A stretch of 64,000 bases of DNA from Thiothrix caldifontis (GTDB lineage Bacteria > Pseudomonadota > Gammaproteobacteria > Thiotrichales > Thiotrichaceae): contig NZ_FNQP01000009.1 in NCBI RefSeq assembly GCF_900107695.1, positions 1 through 64,000 on the forward strand. The letters run 5' to 3'. The notes beneath the pieces were generated by a model. The model did no database searches, was not told the origin of the DNA, and worked only from the letters and a program-made list of their open reading frames with translations. Position 1 is the first letter of the stretch; every line of letters starts with the position of its first letter. Below are positions 1 through 10,700 of the stretch, piece after piece. Position numbers and translations under genes: made by a program.

Positions 1-51
1 GTTTCCAGAAGTGCCAACGTATGGCGAATTTTGTGTGAAATCTACGTCAAA

Positions 52-285
52 TTACTGATTATCCTCATCCAACACTGGATCATGCTCACCGGATTGTGGG
101 AAATACCCCAGCGCAGCCTCACCAAAGGTGTTCAAGCCATTCAGGAACAGGCTTCCCATCTTGCCGCCTGCATCGCTGAGCGACGCAGCTTGATAAAATG
201 CCTCAAGCAACTGGCAAAACTCTTCGCTTCTTCAACCGCTTGCCGACAAAACAAACGGAGGAAAAAACCTAATAATTGGATGAGA
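52..285 (-). other. Degenerate tail after the NRPS reductase gene
   Basis: No convincing gene lies here. On the minus strand, in the same frame as the NRPS gene ending at 286, reading continues through a stop at 232-234. It is then open to a stop at 52-54 and ends in residues such as GKMGSLFLNGLNTFGEAAL. This looks like coding sequence by composition, but I do not recognise it as the missing C-terminal part of a thioester reductase. It may be the end of a fused or replaced neighbour, or chance. A plus-strand open frame at 31-315 has no ribosome site or recognisable motif and is not called. Confidence 0.3.
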
Positions 286-3200
286 TTACAGCAAGTTAGG
301 GAATGGAGGGCTTAAAGTTGATGCGTATAGGGTATTCTGCGGATTACCCACGTGGAAGGTTGTACCCTGCAAATGGCGTTGGCTGGACAAATACACAATC
401 GCACGGCAGGCATAATCCGCTGGTACAAAGTTATCCTCACCCAACGGGCTATCCAGCCCTATCCCCAATTGCACGGCGGTTAATATAGAACGATAAAAAT
501 TGTCTTTGACCAAGGTAAAGCCGCCATTTGCCAGCATCCCCGCTACCCCACTGACCCGGTGAATGGTCACAGGTAAGCCCCGCTGCCCGGCAAGGCTGAC
601 GATTTTATCTGCCACCCATTTGGTTTCCACATAACCATTTTCCAGCAATTCGGGTGAACCGAGATCCGCATCCTCATACATCTCGGTCACTTCCGCCGCA
701 AACACCGACAAGCTGGAGATAAAATGCAAAGGTTTGGTACGAATACGGCACGCCAAACGCAAGGCTTCCTGTGTGCCACCCACGTTTGCGGCTTTCAGCA
801 CCGAATACGGGTAGACATGATTCACCCACGCGCCATTGTGGTAGATCACGTCAACCTGCTGCGCCAAGGCATCAAAAGCGGCGACATTCAAACCAAAACG
901 CGGCAAACCCAAATCCCCCAATACGGTAATCAAACGGCTGCGGTACGTTTCCTGCCACAAACCGTGTGCGGTGAGTGTCGTCTGCAAGCGCTCTAAACCT
1001 TGCGTGGTGTCACTGGCACGCACCAAACAATGTATGTCCGCTTGTGTTTGGTGCAGCAATTCGTGCAGTAAAAATGCCCCCACAAAGCCGGTTGCGCCGG
1101 TCAAGAATACCGCTTGCCAGGTTTCGCGCTCCACGTTGAAATCAGCCGTAGGCGGCACAATGTCATCGTCCAGCCTTACCTCGGCGTGGAAATCCACCGC
1201 TTTTACCGTTCCCGGCAAACCTTGACGGGCATGGTCAATGTGTTCAGCAAATGCGCTCAGCGTGGGGAAATCAAACAAGCTGCGCACCGGCAAATCCACC
1301 TGAAAAGCTTGCGCCACCTGATGCAGCAAATGCGTAATTAGCAGCGAATGCCCACCTAACTCAAAGAAATTATCCTGTACCCCGACACTAGCGACTTCCA
1401 ACAACGTCTGCCAAATACCTGCCACCACCTGTTCGGTCGCAGTACGCGGGGCAACATACCCATGCCCGGTTTGCAGATCCGGCTCTGGCAAAGCACGTAC
1501 ATCCAGCTTGCCACTCGGTGCTAACGGCATGGCATCCAGCAATACAAATGCGGTCGGTATCATGTAATCAGGCAAATGCTGGCGGGCGAATTCACGCAAT
1601 ACCTGTTGCAACGCAGACGGGTCAGCCACACTGACCGTATCCGCAAAGGTTGGATGCGCAATCACTTCGGCTGCCTGCCCTGCTACTACATACGCCACCA
1701 GATAGGCATGACCGTTAGCGGCCGTTTTTGCCAACACTACCGCTTCACGCACGGCTACATGCTGCTGCAATACCGCAGTAATTTCGCCCAGCTCAATGCG
1801 GAAACCGCGAATTTTCACCTGCGCATCCATCCGCCCCAAAAATTCGATATTGCCATCGGGCAGGTAACGCGCCAGATCACCGGTTTGGTACAAACGGCTA
1901 TCCGCACCCGGCTGGAACGGGTTAGCAATAAACTTTTCGGCACTCAAATCGTCACGGTGCAAATAGCCACGCGCCAGTGCCACACCACCGAGATACAATT
2001 CCCCTGGTACACCGACAGGAACGGGCTGCTGGTGACGGTCAAGAATATAGGCTTGCGTATCCGGCAACGGTCGCCCGATCAACACACTATCGGTCAGCCC
2101 ACGCTGCGTATCTTGCCCCGTATACAACGTTGCGGTAATGGTGGCTTCGGTTGGGCCATAACCGCAATACACCGGCACACGCCCTTGGGTATTCTGTTGC
2201 CAGCGTTGCAAGCGGGTTTTCAGTACCTTATCACTGCCTGCAATCACCAGACGCACACTGTCCGGCACGTTGTGGGTTGCCAATTGCGCTACCCATTCAT
2301 GCCAGTAAGGGGCGGGTAGGTTCAGCACACTGATGTGTTGCTGAGTAACGAACTTCACCAACTCGGCGACGGAATGGGTGCAATCCTGCGGTGCAACCAC
2401 CACACAGCCACCGCGTAACCACGTCGGAAACAGCTCTTCCCCTGCCACATCGAAGCTGAAAGCCGCAAATTGCAAGACGCGATCAGCGGCACTCAGAACA
2501 TAACTATCCGCCAAACCCAAGGCGCGGTTGAGCAAAGCGCGTTGCGGAATCATCACCCCTTTGGGTAGGCCGGTTGAGCCGGAGGTATAAATCACATACG
2601 CCAGATGTTCCGGGCGCACGGCGGTATACGGTTCAGGGCAATCCAGCGAAGTCGCTGCCAGCCCAAGCTGATCCAGACACAGCACTTGCAAACCACTGTA
2701 TGAGGTAAAACGCGGTGCCAACGGGCTTTGCGTCAGTAATACCTTGACCTTGGCATGTTCCAGCATATAGCTGAGTCGTTCTGGCGGGTAATGGGGGTCA
2801 AGCGGCACATAGGCAGCTCCGGCTTTCAATACACCCAGTACCGCAACACTGGTTTCCAGCGAACGCTCGACACAGATGCCGATCAGGTCATCCGGCTGTA
2901 CGCCCTGTTGCAGCAAACTGAATGCCAGAGCATTGGCCTGGGCATTCAGTTCCCGATAACTGAGCTGTTGCCCAGCACAGAGGACGGCGGGTGCATCCGG
3001 GGTTTGGGCAGCTTGCTGGGCAAACAATTCGTGCAAACACATATCACTCGGATAAGTACTCGCTGTAGCATTCCAGTCCACCAGCAATTGCTGTTGTTCC
3101 GCAGCCGTCAGCAAGGGCAGTTGTGCGACAGGCAAACGTGGATTAGCCACGACCCCTGCCAGTAATACCTGCCAATGCGCCGCCATGCGGGTAATGGTGT

Positions 3201-4623
3201 CGGCATCAAACAAGGCAGTGGCATATTCCCACGAGCCGATCAACCCTTCGGGGCTTTCCTGCAAAGAAAGGGTTAGGTCAAACGCAGACACATCGCTAGG
3301 TGCAGCTTGTAACGTAGCTTGCAAACCGGGCAGTTGCAGGCTTTCAGCACGGGTATTCTGCAACACCAGCATTACCTGAAACAGCGGTGAATGGCTGGTG
3401 GTACGTTCCGGGTGCAGGGTTTCGACCAGCACATCGAACGGCAAATCCTGATGCTGGTAAGCGTCCAGCGTGGTCTTGCGCACCTGTGCCAGCAACGCCG
3501 TAAAGCTAGGATTGCCCTCCAAGCGGGTACGCAACACCAGCGTATTGATGAAACAGCCGATCAGCCCTTCGGTTTCCAGACGGTTGCGGTTGGCAATCGG
3601 CGAACCCAGCAACACATCATCCTGTCCCGCATAACGCCCCAGCAATACCGCAAACGCTGCCTGCAACACCATAAACAGGGTGGTATCGGTTTGCATCGCC
3701 AGTGTTTTCAGCTTTGCCAGCAAATCTGGCGGTAACACCGCATCGTGTACCGCGCCCTGATTGCTTTGCAGGGGCGGGCGTGGGCGATCCGTCGGCAAAT
3801 TCAATAGCGCCGGAATGTCGATAAGTTGTTGCTGCCAGTATTCGAGCGGACGGGTGTATTCCCCGCGTTGCATCGCCTGACGCTGCCAATGGGCAAAATC
3901 GGCGTACTGAATCGGTAAGGCAGGTAATTCCGCCACGCTTCCCTGCACGGCAGCTCTGTACAGGCTTGCCAGTTCCGTCACCAACACATCCAGTGACCAG
4001 CCGTCGGCAATGATGTGATGCAGGTTCAACACCAACAGGTATTCCTGCGCGGGCAGATACAACAAATGCGCCTGCAATAATGGCGCACGCTCAAGACGGA
4101 ATGGCGTATCAATCAGGTTTTGCACCTGCGCTTGCGCCAGTTCGCGGCTACTGCTTGCCAACACCTGCAACGGTACATGCACGACGGGCAGGATGCTTTG
4201 CCGCAACGTGCCATCTTGCTCTACAAACACGGTGCGCAGGTTTTCATGCCGCGCCACGATCTGGTTGATACTGGTTTCCAGTGCAGCGATAACGAGTTCG
4301 CCCTGCAAACGCCAGATACAGGGGATGTTGTACACCTGTTTCTGGTCTGCCAACTGGTGCAGCAACCACAAGCGTTGCTGGGAAAACGATAGCGGCAAAG
4401 GCTGGTTGCGTGTTACCAGCGGGATGCTTGCCGCTGCTGCTGGGGCTGGGGCTTGTAACTGCTGCAAATACGCCATGATCTCGGCTTTGCGGGCAGACAA
4501 TTCACCGCGCAAGGCATCGGTCAACACGCCTTTGGCGGCTTTGACACCGAGCTTGTCACCTTCCAAGCGAAACTTGATACCCAAGGCTTGGACTTCATCC
4601 AGCAATGCCTGAATCGTTTTCAT
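286..4623 (-). CDS. NRPS, TubC docking-C-A-T-R, reductase truncated
   Basis: This is the last protein of the peptide assembly line. Residues 1-55 form a TubC-type N-terminal docking domain (MKTIQALLDEVQALGIKFRL), which normally pairs with the C-terminus of the preceding NRPS. A condensation domain follows, with HHIIADGWS near residue 204. Then come an adenylation domain (YTSGSTGLPKG near 678, YGPTEATIT, KIRGFRIELGEI), a carrier protein (DNFFELGGHSLL near 1093) and an NAD(P)H thioester reductase domain (GATGFVG near 1173, YxxxK in YVETK near 1331). The A4 segment reads FDVAGEELF; I do not assign a substrate. A reductase end normally releases a peptide aldehyde or alcohol. The domain stops soon after GTTFHVGNPQNT, roughly 100 residues earlier than usual for this family, so release may be impaired. 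The start overlaps the upstream stop by ATGA. Confidence 0.92.
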   Translation of the reverse strand: MKTIQALLDEVQALGIKFRLEGDKLGVKAAKGVLTDALRGELSARKAEIMAYLQQLQAPAPAAAASIPLVTRNQPLPLSFSQQRLWLLHQLADQKQVYNIPCIWRLQGELVIAALETSINQIVARHENLRTVFVEQDGTLRQSILPVVHVPLQVLASSSRELAQAQVQNLIDTPFRLERAPLLQAHLLYLPAQEYLLVLNLHHIIADGWSLDVLVTELASLYRAAVQGSVAELPALPIQYADFAHWQRQAMQRGEYTRPLEYWQQQLIDIPALLNLPTDRPRPPLQSNQGAVHDAVLPPDLLAKLKTLAMQTDTTLFMVLQAAFAVLLGRYAGQDDVLLGSPIANRNRLETEGLIGCFINTLVLRTRLEGNPSFTALLAQVRKTTLDAYQHQDLPFDVLVETLHPERTTSHSPLFQVMLVLQNTRAESLQLPGLQATLQAAPSDVSAFDLTLSLQESPEGLIGSWEYATALFDADTITRMAAHWQVLLAGVVANPRLPVAQLPLLTAAEQQQLLVDWNATASTYPSDMCLHELFAQQAAQTPDAPAVLCAGQQLSYRELNAQANALAFSLLQQGVQPDDLIGICVERSLETSVAVLGVLKAGAAYVPLDPHYPPERLSYMLEHAKVKVLLTQSPLAPRFTSYSGLQVLCLDQLGLAATSLDCPEPYTAVRPEHLAYVIYTSGSTGLPKGVMIPQRALLNRALGLADSYVLSAADRVLQFAAFSFDVAGEELFPTWLRGGCVVVAPQDCTHSVAELVKFVTQQHISVLNLPAPYWHEWVAQLATHNVPDSVRLVIAGSDKVLKTRLQRWQQNTQGRVPVYCGYGPTEATITATLYTGQDTQRGLTDSVLIGRPLPDTQAYILDRHQQPVPVGVPGELYLGGVALARGYLHRDDLSAEKFIANPFQPGADSRLYQTGDLARYLPDGNIEFLGRMDAQVKIRGFRIELGEITAVLQQHVAVREAVVLAKTAANGHAYLVAYVVAGQAAEVIAHPTFADTVSVADPSALQQVLREFARQHLPDYMIPTAFVLLDAMPLAPSGKLDVRALPEPDLQTGHGYVAPRTATEQVVAGIWQTLLEVASVGVQDNFFELGGHSLLITHLLHQVAQAFQVDLPVRSLFDFPTLSAFAEHIDHARQGLPGTVKAVDFHAEVRLDDDIVPPTADFNVERETWQAVFLTGATGFVGAFLLHELLHQTQADIHCLVRASDTTQGLERLQTTLTAHGLWQETYRSRLITVLGDLGLPRFGLNVAAFDALAQQVDVIYHNGAWVNHVYPYSVLKAANVGGTQEALRLACRIRTKPLHFISSLSVFAAEVTEMYEDADLGSPELLENGYVETKWVADKIVSLAGQRGLPVTIHRVSGVAGMLANGGFTLVKDNFYRSILTAVQLGIGLDSPLGEDNFVPADYACRAIVYLSSQRHLQGTTFHVGNPQNTLYASTLSPPFPNLL

Positions 4624-7600
4624 AGCAATTCCAACTCCTCCTCAGTATCATCCTCATCCGCCAGCAATGACTGGTTGCGCAGCAAGTGTTCCACCTGTAC
4701 CGCCAGCCCTGCGATAGTCGGGTGTTCAAACAGGTAATGGAATGGCACATCCAGCCCGAATGCCTGACTGACCCGCGAAATCACCTGCGTTGCCAACAAC
4801 GAATGCCCACCCAAGGCAAAGAAACTGTCATGGACACCCACGGCTTCCAGCCCCAGCACTTCCTGCCAAATGTCGGCAAGCTGCTGTTCGGTTGGAGTAG
4901 ACGGCAGAGCTTGTACACTGACATTTGTTCCCCAAGCCGGGACAGGCAATGCTTTGCGGTCGAGCTTGCCACTGGGGGTCAGCGGGAAAGCCGCCAGCAC
5001 CATCACAGCGGCAGGAACCATGTAATCCGGTAGTTTTTCCTGCAAGAAATGCTGCACTTGCACTGCCAAATCTGGCGTATCCGTTGTTGGTACGCAGTAA
5101 GCCACCAGCCGTTTATCGCCCGGTTTGGCTTCATGCACCACCACCGCGCCGTCCTGCACAGCAGGATGCTGGTTCAGTACCGCTTCGATTTCACCCGGTT
5201 CAATGCGGAAACCGCGAATCTTGAGCTGGTTGTCAGCACGCCCCAAAAATTCCACATTGCCATCTTCACGCCAATACGCCAGATCGCCGGTGCGGTACAG
5301 CAAACCATCTCCAAACGGATTGGGCAGGAAACGTTCCGCTGTCAGTTCCGGGCGATTGAGATAACCCTGCGCCAGACAGTCACCCGCCACAGACAATTCC
5401 CCCGGAATGCCGCGTGGCACGGATTGCCCATGCCGACCCAGCAAATACAGGCGGGTATTGGCAATCGGTCTGCCAATCGGCGGCAATACCGGCCACTGGG
5501 ATGCATCACCTTGCAATGTATACGCCGTCACCACATGCGTTTCAGTCGGGCCGTAATGGTTGTGCAGGGCGCAATCACCATTCCTAAACCAGACGTTCAA
5601 GGCATCCGTCAGGCGTAATTGCTCCCCAGCAGTAATTACATCGCGCAAGCTCGGCGGCATCCAGCCCATTGCCACGTCTGCCAGTTGCTGCAAGGCTACA
5701 AACGGCAGAAACAGGCGTTCCACTTTTGCAGTATCGACAAACCGCAGCAATGCCGCCGCATCACGCCGCAGGTTTTCGGCAATCAACACTAACGTGCCGC
5801 CGCCACACAGCGTGGTGAAAATTTCCTGAAACGACACATCAAAGCTGATCGGCGAAAATTGCAGGGTACGTGCCGCCTGCCCCAAACGGATATCCGCCTG
5901 TTGCCACAAGGTCAGGTTGACCATGGCACGATGAGGCATGGCAACCCCTTTGGGCTGCCCGGTCGAACCGGAGGTGTACAGGCAATACGCCAAATGCTGC
6001 GCTTGGGTTTGGCAAGGCAGGTTACCCACTGGTAAACCGGACAACGTTTCCCATGCGGTAAATGTTTGCAGATTCGCAGTGAGTGGCAATTGCGCCTGCA
6101 ATTCGGGTGTGGTCAGCAACAAACGGGCTTGCGCATTTTCCAGCATATACTGTAAACGTTCCGCCGGGTAACTGGGGTCAAGCGGCAAACACGCCCCGCC
6201 TGCTTTGAGGATACCCAACACACTCACCACCAGTTGCGGCGAACGAGGAAAACACAAGGCTACTGGCCTATCCGGCTGTACACCCTGCTCCCGCAACCAC
6301 ACCGCCAACTGGTTGGCTTGGGCATTCAACTCCCGGTAACTCAAACAGGTATCCGCAAATTCCAGCGCAATGGCATCGGGGTTACGGGCTACCTGTGCCT
6401 CAAACAGTTCGTGGATGCACACATCGGCAGGGTGAGGCACGGTGGTTGAATTCAGGTTTACCAACACATCCTGCGCTTCAACAGCCGTCAGCATCGGCAC
6501 AGCGCATAACAGTGTGTCTGGCTTTGCCACCATATTTGCCAGCAAGGTTTGCACATGCCCCAACAGCCGTGTGATCAGGACAGGCGCAAAGCGGGTAGCA
6601 TCGTAATGTACATGCAGTTCCATCACCCCGCGCAACATTGCCACGAAACTGAGTGGATACGGCACGCGCTCTATGGCCTGCATGTCACGGATCAGCCCCA
6701 GTTGTTCCCAACGCGCATCCAGCGGGTAATTTTCATAGGCAAAAATGCTTTCAAACAGCGGCGAACCGCGTGGCACTTCACTCCAACCCTGAATATCCAC
6801 CAGCGAACAATGGGCATACTGTTCCTGTTCCACCTGCTGCTGTTGCAAGGTTTGCAACCACGGCAGCAGGCGGGTATTGGCATCGACCTTGACCCGCACT
6901 GGCAAGGTATTGGTGAACATGCCCACCATGCTTTCCACCCCAGCGAGTGTCGCGGGTCGCCCGGACACAATGCCGCCAAACAGCACGTCATCGGTGTTGC
7001 TGTAACGTGCCAGCACAATTGCCCACACACCTTGCAGCAGCGTATTCAGGGTGAGGCGATGTTGTTGGGCAAACGCACGTAAGGCTGCGGTCTGTTCAGG
7101 TGATAACAACAGGTGTTGCGTCTGGTAATCGGCTTGCCCGGTCGGTGTGGGCTTGCTTGCTCCCAAAGGCGTGGTGGTAGTGAAACCTTCCAATTGCCCA
7201 CGCCAGAAACGTTCCGCTTGCGCCATATCCTGTTGTTGCAACCAGTCGATGTAATCCACAAACGGGCGCGGCAAAGGCAATGATAGCGTTTGCCCTGCGG
7301 TAGCCGCCTGATAAAACGCCAACACTTCATTCAACAGGATGGGGTAACTCCACCCATCGTTGATCAGGTGATGTATTGTCCAAACAAACCGGGTGGTTTC
7401 GACATTCACCCGGATCAGGGTACAACGGAACAGCGGCGCATCATCCAGCGCGAACGGCTGCTGCAAATCGGCAACCTGCCACTGCCCCCATTCCGCCTCA
7501 AGTGCTTCATTATGCCGCCAATCCAGCACCTTCCACGGCAATTCCACATCCAGTAAGGCGACCTGCACCGGCTTATCGAGGTCTTGCCAATAAAAAGCAG

Positions 7601-7799
7601 ACCGCAACACCGCATGACGATCCAGCACCGTCTGCCACGCTTGGTGGAAAGCGGTTTCATCCAGCATTGCCGCATCCAACGTGAGGATAAACTGGATGGT
7701 GTACGCATCACTGTCCGGCTTGCTCAGGGTTTCGATCAGCAAGCCTTGCTGCAACGGGGTCAGTTCGTAGATGTTTTCCAGATTGTCCTGCATGGTCAC
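4620..7799 (-). CDS. NRPS module C-A-T
   Basis: This is the middle, single-module elongation protein. It begins with a condensation domain (YELTPLQQGLL near residue 10, HHLINDGWS near 143). An adenylation domain follows (YTSGSTGQPKGVAMPH near 606, A4 segment FDVSFQEIF, A5 HYGPTETHVV, A8 LKIRGFRIEPGEIE), then a carrier protein with DSFFALGGHSLL near residue 1000. No epimerase, thioesterase or methyltransferase domain is present. The C-terminus is acidic (DEDDTEEELELL), as is typical of the partner of a TubC docking domain, which is exactly what opens the next protein. Both ends overlap neighbouring genes by the four bases ATGA, so the three synthetases are translationally coupled. The amino acid activated is not deducible by eye. 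Confidence 0.93.
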   Translation of the reverse strand: MTMQDNLENIYELTPLQQGLLIETLSKPDSDAYTIQFILTLDAAMLDETAFHQAWQTVLDRHAVLRSAFYWQDLDKPVQVALLDVELPWKVLDWRHNEALEAEWGQWQVADLQQPFALDDAPLFRCTLIRVNVETTRFVWTIHHLINDGWSYPILLNEVLAFYQAATAGQTLSLPLPRPFVDYIDWLQQQDMAQAERFWRGQLEGFTTTTPLGASKPTPTGQADYQTQHLLLSPEQTAALRAFAQQHRLTLNTLLQGVWAIVLARYSNTDDVLFGGIVSGRPATLAGVESMVGMFTNTLPVRVKVDANTRLLPWLQTLQQQQVEQEQYAHCSLVDIQGWSEVPRGSPLFESIFAYENYPLDARWEQLGLIRDMQAIERVPYPLSFVAMLRGVMELHVHYDATRFAPVLITRLLGHVQTLLANMVAKPDTLLCAVPMLTAVEAQDVLVNLNSTTVPHPADVCIHELFEAQVARNPDAIALEFADTCLSYRELNAQANQLAVWLREQGVQPDRPVALCFPRSPQLVVSVLGILKAGGACLPLDPSYPAERLQYMLENAQARLLLTTPELQAQLPLTANLQTFTAWETLSGLPVGNLPCQTQAQHLAYCLYTSGSTGQPKGVAMPHRAMVNLTLWQQADIRLGQAARTLQFSPISFDVSFQEIFTTLCGGGTLVLIAENLRRDAAALLRFVDTAKVERLFLPFVALQQLADVAMGWMPPSLRDVITAGEQLRLTDALNVWFRNGDCALHNHYGPTETHVVTAYTLQGDASQWPVLPPIGRPIANTRLYLLGRHGQSVPRGIPGELSVAGDCLAQGYLNRPELTAERFLPNPFGDGLLYRTGDLAYWREDGNVEFLGRADNQLKIRGFRIEPGEIEAVLNQHPAVQDGAVVVHEAKPGDKRLVAYCVPTTDTPDLAVQVQHFLQEKLPDYMVPAAVMVLAAFPLTPSGKLDRKALPVPAWGTNVSVQALPSTPTEQQLADIWQEVLGLEAVGVHDSFFALGGHSLLATQVISRVSQAFGLDVPFHYLFEHPTIAGLAVQVEHLLRNQSLLADEDDTEEELELL

Positions 7800-10700
7800 T
7801 TCCTTTTGTTGACCTTGATGCGGTTCAACAATTGATCTAATTGGTTTTGTTTGAGTTTGGCTTGGGCAAAGTCACTGCTGGTATAACCGCCTGCTTGCGG
7901 GTCACGGCAATGCGCCAGCACGGCTTGTAAAGCAGTCATGAAGGCACCCGCGAACGCTTCCACGGTGGCAGGTTTATGCAAGGCTGTGCTGTAGGCGCAG
8001 TCAACTTGTAACTGCCCATCCACCACCAAACAGTTGATTTCCAATGCGTAAGGGCGTTGCTGTTGCGGGCTGTGCGGCTGTGTCGCCATATCCAACATGG
8101 CGTGGCGCAGCACCGCAGTGTCGGCGGCACTGGTATCGAATTGCCCCAGATAGTTGAAACACAGCTCGGCTTGCCCTGCCAATTCGTCTGCCTTACCCAG
8201 ATAGCGCAGGATGCCGTAGCCCATGCCCCGATTAGGGATAGCACGCAACTGTTCCTTGACCGCTTTGATGGCATTCGCCGTATCATTGCCTTGCAGCGTC
8301 AAGGCGACTGGGTAAATGCTGGTGAACCACCCCACCGTGCGCGACAAGTCAAACGCGGGAACGGCTACGCCACCCGCCGGAGTATCCAGCACTTCGCGCC
8401 CATGCCCTTCCAGATCAAGACGCAAACGGCTTTGCCCGGTACGTTGCTGGTAAGCCTGCAATAACGCCGTCAGCAGCAGGTCATTAACTTGGGTGTGGTA
8501 TGCCTGATGGGCGTCTTGCAACAGGCTACGGGTATCGGCAACGGATAGTTGCCTGACGATATGCGCTTGCGAAGCTACTGTATTCGCCGTGATATTGGCG
8601 GGGTAATCGGCGGATAAGGTCGCAGTCGGGTTGGCACACACTTCTTGCCAATGCGCCCGTTCCGCTTGCACGTAGGGAACGGCATCCTGCACCAGCCACG
8701 CTGCCCATGTTTGAAAAGCAGTGGTTTTGGCGGGCAACTTAACGGCTTGCCCTTGCTGCAACTGGCTACAAGCGGTCTGCAAATCTTCCAGCAATACACG
8801 CCATGACACCCCATCTACCACCAGATGATGAATGCACCAGAACAGACGGGCGGGTTGCTGTGCACCCAAACGGAACAAAACCATGCGTTGCAATTCACCC
8901 GTTGCCAGATTCAGGCTGGCTTGCAGGCGACAGCATTCCTGTTCCCAACGCGCTTGCTGTTCTTCCGGCGGTAAACCTGCTAAGTCGATGACTGCCAGCG
9001 TCAGTTCACCCACTTCGGCGGTACAGCGTTGTTGCCATTGCCCGTCTTGCTGTACAAACCGGCTGCGCAAGGCATCGTGGTGTAATGTCACCTGCTGCCA
9101 AGCGTGGGTAAACGTTTCCGGGGCAAGCCCTGCGTCAACTTCGGCACGAAATGCAAGATTGTGGTGGTGTGCTTCGGCAAAATCCTGGTCGAAGAACCAG
9201 TGTTGCACAGGGGTGAGTTCTACCTTGCCACTGACCTGACCTTGGGTATTCAGGGGGGTGGTACTGGCGAGCTGTTCAACCACGCTTGCCAGTTTCGCAA
9301 TGGTTTGGTACTGGAATAATTGCTTGGGTTGGAATAACAAACCTTGTTGCCGCGCCCGTGACACCACTTGCAAACTGAGGATGGAATCCCCACCCAGCCC
9401 AAAGAAATTATCGTGGATACCGACGCTCTCACGCCCCAAGACACTCGCCCAGATGTCCGCCAATTGCTGTTCGACAGGCTGGGTAGGCGCGGCATATTGG
9501 GTGTCGTTAGCCGCTTCTGCTTCGGCGGGAACAGGCAAGGCTTTGCGGTTGATTTTGCCATTGGCGGTCTGTGGCATTACCTCCAGCAGTACGCACACCG
9601 CCGGAACCATGTAGGCAGGCAAAGCGGCTTGCAGGTGTTGCATAATGTCGGCGCTACTGACATCCGCAGACGGTTTGGCAGTCCAATAAGCAACTAAACG
9701 TTTCTGCCCCGGTTGGTCTTCACGCACAATAACAGCCGCTTCATGTACGTCTGGATGTTGGTTCAACACCGTTTCGATTTCGCCCAGTTCAATACGGAAA
9801 CCACGCAGTTTGACTTGATGATCGACGCGCCCGATGAATTCCAGTGTGCCATCCGGCAACCAGCGTGCCAGATCGCCCGTGCGGTACAAACGCCCTGCCC
9901 CGAATGGATGGGCAAGGAAGCGTTCGGCGGTGAGATCATCACGTTGCCAGTAGCCGCGTGCTACACCACTGCCGCCCAGATACAATTCACCCGGCACACC
10001 GATGGGCAAGGGTTGCAAGGCGGTATCCAATACATAAGCCGTCTTGCCGGGTAAGGGGCGACCAATTGGCACTTTGCCCGTGGAAATCGCTTTAGCATCA
10101 AGCTCATGGCAAGTGGCAGTAATGGTGGCTTCCGTCGGGCCATAGGCATTCAGCAGGCGAATCCCGCGCCCTATCTCACGCCACAACGCCACGGTTTCCG
10201 GCGGTACAACATCATTGCCCACAATCATCAGACGCAAACTGGCAGGCAAGGCTTGCCACTGTTGCGTTTGCCAATGCGCCAAGACCTGATGCAGATAAGT
10301 TGGGGGTAAATCACAGACCGTGACTTGCTGTGCTTGCAGGTGTGTGGTGAATTCATCCAGCGACCAATGCGGTTGGGCAATTACGACCCGCGCCCCGCTG
10401 ATCAGGGCAGGCAGGATTTGCTCCAGTGCTACGTCAAAGCTCATGGACGCAAACTGCAATACCCGGTCATTTGCCCCCAAACCAAACTGTTGCTGCATGG
10501 TGCGGGTATGGCTTGCCAGTGCGCCCTGTTCCACCATCACCCCTTTGGGTTGTCCGGTCGAGCCGGAGGTATAGATGAGGTAAGCTAATTGCTCGGCGGC
10601 GCTTGCCAACGGAGGATTATCAAGCGGCTGTTGCAGCAAGGCAAACCACTGGCTATCCAGCGCAAACAGGGCAGTATCCGCAGGCAATACCTGAGGGGTG

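Noticed and set aside
31-315. 94-residue plus-strand open frame at the window start
   Set aside because: No ribosome site or recognisable motif, low-complexity composition, and it overlaps the 3' end of the NRPS gene.
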